NCBI GenBank assembly: GCA_016702335.1
Contig: JADJEF010000020.1
Coordinates: forward strand, 930,001-994,000
Origin: Rhodocyclaceae bacterium
GTDB taxonomy: Bacteria > Pseudomonadota > Gammaproteobacteria > Burkholderiales > Rhodocyclaceae
DNA: 64,000 bases
Direction of reading: 5' to 3'
Positions 62,188 through 64,000 of the stretch are shown one piece after another. Numbering within the stretch: the stretch's first letter is position 1; every line of letters begins with the position of its first letter. The notes under the pieces are model-generated. The model was not told the origin of the DNA and did not search any database. It worked only from the letters and a program-made list of their open reading frames with translations. Position numbers and translations under genes: made by a program.

Positions 62188-63750
62188 ATGCGCGCCCAGG
62201 CCTTTCTGACGACAGCGCTGCTCGGTGCCCTGGCTGTACCGGGGTTCGGGCTGCCCTTTGCTTTTACTACCGCCGTCTCACCAGCGCCGACTTGGCAGCA
62301 TTTTCTGCCCCTGCTGCCTATCGTGAGCATCGCCGGCCTGCTGCAGCGCATCGCCACGGCGAAAGTGCGTGCCGCCGCACTCACTGGCTGGACCTGGGGT
62401 CTGGGCTGCTTTCTGGGCGGCGTGTCGTGGCTTTACGTCAGCCTGTCGCAGTTTTCCGGCCTGCCGGCCGCCGCCGCCGCCGCCGCTACCTTGCTTTTTG
62501 TCGCCTTTCTCGCGCTCTACCCCATGCTCGCCTGCGCCGCCTACGCCACACTGCGCGACCGGCACGGCGAGGGCCTGCGCGTTGCGCTGTTCGCGGCACT
62601 ATGGGCACTGGGCGAATGGCTGCGGGGAACGCTGTTCACCGGCTTTCCCTGGCTCAGTCTGGGCTATGCGCAGGTGCCCCCCAGCCCGCTGGCCGGGTAT
62701 GCCAGCAGCCTGGGCGTCTATGGCGTTGGCTTTATCTCAGTGCTCGTTGCGGGAACCCTCGTGCAGTTGCGCGACAACGGAAAGCGGCGCAGCGCGCTAG
62801 TCACTCTGGTACTGGTGCTCGGCATCGGTGCCCTGCTGCGTGCCATGGTCTGGGTAAGCCCGGTCGGTGAGCCCATCACGGTTCGCCTGCTGCAAGGCAA
62901 TGTGCCACAAGCCGTCAAATGGGAGCCAGAGCACTTGAAGCGCTCGGTCAATAGCTATCTGGGGCTGCTCAATCAGCTCGCACGCGACCCGGCCAAGTCG
63001 TCACCGACAGCGGCGACGCTGACGGTGCTGCCCGAGACCGCGATCCCTCTGCTGTTCACGCAGATTCCGGAAGAGGTGATCGCCGCCCTCACCCGCCAGA
63101 GCGACACCTTGCTCGGCGTGGCCGTCGGCACACTCGACGGCGGCTATGCCAATGCCGCCATGGCCTTGCCCAAGGGTACGACAAGCCCCGAGGGCATTTA
63201 CGCCAAGGCGCATCTGGTGCCCTTTGGCGAATACGCGCCACCGGGCTTCGGCTGGTTCTTCAAACTGCTGCGCATCCCCATGTCGGACTTTACGGCCGGC
63301 GCCCCACGGCAGTCGCCGCTGCTGCTGGCCGGGCAGCAGGTCGCGCCCAATATTTGTTACGAGGATCTGTTTGGTGAAGCGTTGCTACCGGCTCTGCGCG
63401 ATGCGACGCTGCTGATCAATCTGTCGAATACCGCCTGGTTCGGCGATTCGCTGGCGCAACCGCAGCACCTCCAGATTGCCCGCCTGCGTGCACTTGAAAC
63501 AGGCCGTGTGATGCTGCGAGCCACCAACAGCGGCATGACCGCAATGATTTTGCCCAATGGCGAAGTCGCGGCACGCCTGGCACCCTTCACCTCGGCGGTA
63601 CTGCAGGTCGAAGCACAGGGCTACCGCGGTCTGACGCCTTATGCGAAATGGGGCAATGGATTGATCCTGAGCATTTGCCTGCTGACCCTGGGCTGGCAAC
63701 TCAAACGGCGTGGGCAGCCGGGCTCTGCCATCACGGCTACCGCCTTGTAG
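62188..63750 (+). CDS. lnt: Apolipoprotein N-acyltransferase
   Basis: This 520-residue membrane enzyme has about six helices in the first 210 residues and then a nitrilase-like domain with the catalytic triad Glu283 (LPETAIP), Lys340 (YAKAHLVPFGEY) and Cys390 (NICYEDLFGE). It adds the third acyl chain to lipoproteins. It ends the miaB block. Repeat copy 11 codes for residues 28-36 (TAVSPAPTW), in the loop after the first helix. A run of alanine codons (GCC repeats) near residues 94-100 may vary in length. Confidence 0.95.
   Translation: MRAQAFLTTALLGALAVPGFGLPFAFTTAVSPAPTWQHFLPLLPIVSIAGLLQRIATAKVRAAALTGWTWGLGCFLGGVSWLYVSLSQFSGLPAAAAAAATLLFVAFLALYPMLACAAYATLRDRHGEGLRVALFAALWALGEWLRGTLFTGFPWLSLGYAQVPPSPLAGYASSLGVYGVGFISVLVAGTLVQLRDNGKRRSALVTLVLVLGIGALLRAMVWVSPVGEPITVRLLQGNVPQAVKWEPEHLKRSVNSYLGLLNQLARDPAKSSPTAATLTVLPETAIPLLFTQIPEEVIAALTRQSDTLLGVAVGTLDGGYANAAMALPKGTTSPEGIYAKAHLVPFGEYAPPGFGWFFKLLRIPMSDFTAGAPRQSPLLLAGQQVAPNICYEDLFGEALLPALRDATLLINLSNTAWFGDSLAQPQHLQIARLRALETGRVMLRATNSGMTAMILPNGEVAARLAPFTSAVLQVEAQGYRGLTPYAKWGNGLILSICLLTLGWQLKRRGQPGSAITATAL
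62271..62294 (+). repeat. Dispersed 24-bp repeat, copy 11 (in lnt)
   Basis: CGCCGT-CTCA-CCAGCGCCGACTTG, perfect at the fixed positions, in the lnt coding strand but in a third reading frame. Confidence 0.85.
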
Positions 63751-63788
63751 CGATTATTCAAAACGCGCATTTTCCGCCCGTCTTTGTC

Positions 63789-63821
63789 GCGCCCGCTCAG
63801 CGCCCGCTCAGCGCCCGCTAA
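63789..63821. repeat. Three tandem 11-bp units at the MFS gene end
   Basis: GCGCCCGCTCA occurs twice and GCGCCCGCTAA once, end to end. The middle unit holds the MFS stop codon; variation in unit number would alter the tail only slightly. Confidence 0.7.
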
Positions 63822-64000
63822 ACGTACGATACACAATCGGCAGGGCCAGCAGCCCGAGGCAGCCCGCCACAAGGAAGGTCGCTTCGTAGCCGACGCTCCT
63901 GGCCAGCAAGCCGCTGAAAACCCCCACCACGCCGGCCAGCAGCAACTGCACGCTGGCTTGCAAGGTGTAGTCGGCCCCTTCGTGCTCGGGCCGGCAGCGC
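63808..64000 (-). CDS. MFS transporter, C-terminal fragment (right edge)
   Basis: The frame from the right edge to the TGA at 63808-63810 encodes RPEHEGADYTLQASVQLLLA, then VVGVFSGLLARSVGYEATFLVAGCLGLLALPIVYRTF. This is the last pair of helices of a major facilitator protein. The DYTLQAS motif resembles the RhtX/FptX or AmpG-like groups. The rest lies outside the window, so substrate is unknown. Confidence 0.7.
   Translation of the reverse strand, partial: RCRPEHEGADYTLQASVQLLLAGVVGVFSGLLARSVGYEATFLVAGCLGLLALPIVYRTFSGR

Noticed and set aside
62460..62495. GCC trinucleotide run in lnt as a phase-variation switch
   Set aside because: Changes in unit number keep the reading frame, so on/off switching is not expected.

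Overview
The window looks like chromosomal DNA from a high-GC betaproteobacterium. The miaB-phoH-ybeY-corC-lnt order, the bioB-bioC pair, the lipid A phosphoethanolamine transferase, the GGDEF/EAL proteins and the beta-oxidation cluster all fit the Rhodocyclales and relatives. I cannot name a genus from the sequence alone. Coding density is high. I see no rRNA, tRNA, CRISPR array, insertion sequence or prophage.

Layout. 1-3967: an ornithine-lipid type acyltransferase (olsB-like, cut by the left edge), a B12-binding radical SAM enzyme, a lipoprotein of unknown function and, on the other strand, a secreted coiled-coil protein. 3988-18734 (minus strand): a large putrescine uptake and degradation locus. 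It holds ald, puuD, puuA, spuC, potF, potG, potH, potI, gabD, puuC, gabT and a second glutamine-synthetase homologue, with a divergent MocR-type PLP regulator at 18887-20389. 20380-28910 (minus strand): agmatinase, puuB-like oxidase and an OmpR/HK two-component system in one overlapping block, then a methyltransferase, a YejM-like sulfatase and an EptA-like phosphoethanolamine transferase. 29180-37493: acyltransferase, class V aminotransferase, slyX, DUF1415 protein, haloalkane dehalogenase, SLC13/RCK transporter and a Cache-PAS histidine kinase. 37551-44940: beta-oxidation and acyl-CoA genes (fadJ-like, thiolase, acyl-CoA dehydrogenase, crotonase, amidohydrolase, CaiB/BaiF CoA transferase). 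44983-58489: c-di-GMP proteins (one frameshifted), a DUF1223 protein, a decayed aldehyde dehydrogenase, cbiX-like and D-2-hydroxyacid dehydrogenase genes, TerC-family protein plus UspA, bioB-bioC with a REC-GGDEF protein, comF-like and a histidine kinase. 58558-63750: miaB-phoH-ybeY-corC-lnt, then a partial MFS gene at the right edge.

How the genes work together. Agmatine is hydrolysed to putrescine and external putrescine enters through PotFGHI. Putrescine can be degraded by the gamma-glutamyl route (PuuA, PuuB, PuuC, PuuD) or by transamination (SpuC), both ending in GABA, then succinate (GabT, GabD). A near-canonical NtrC-type palindrome upstream of potF and paired direct repeats at the MocR gene suggest control by nitrogen status and by a PLP-dependent regulator.

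Most unusual observation. A 24-bp sequence of form CGCCGT-NYYR-CCAGCGCCGACTTG occurs eleven times in the window, in both orientations. Five copies are intergenic and six lie inside unrelated genes in several reading frames. It matches no element I know. A second notable signal is a set of four GTCAAA repeats spaced exactly 11 bp, upstream of the methyltransferase-sulfatase-eptA genes and just downstream of the two-component genes.
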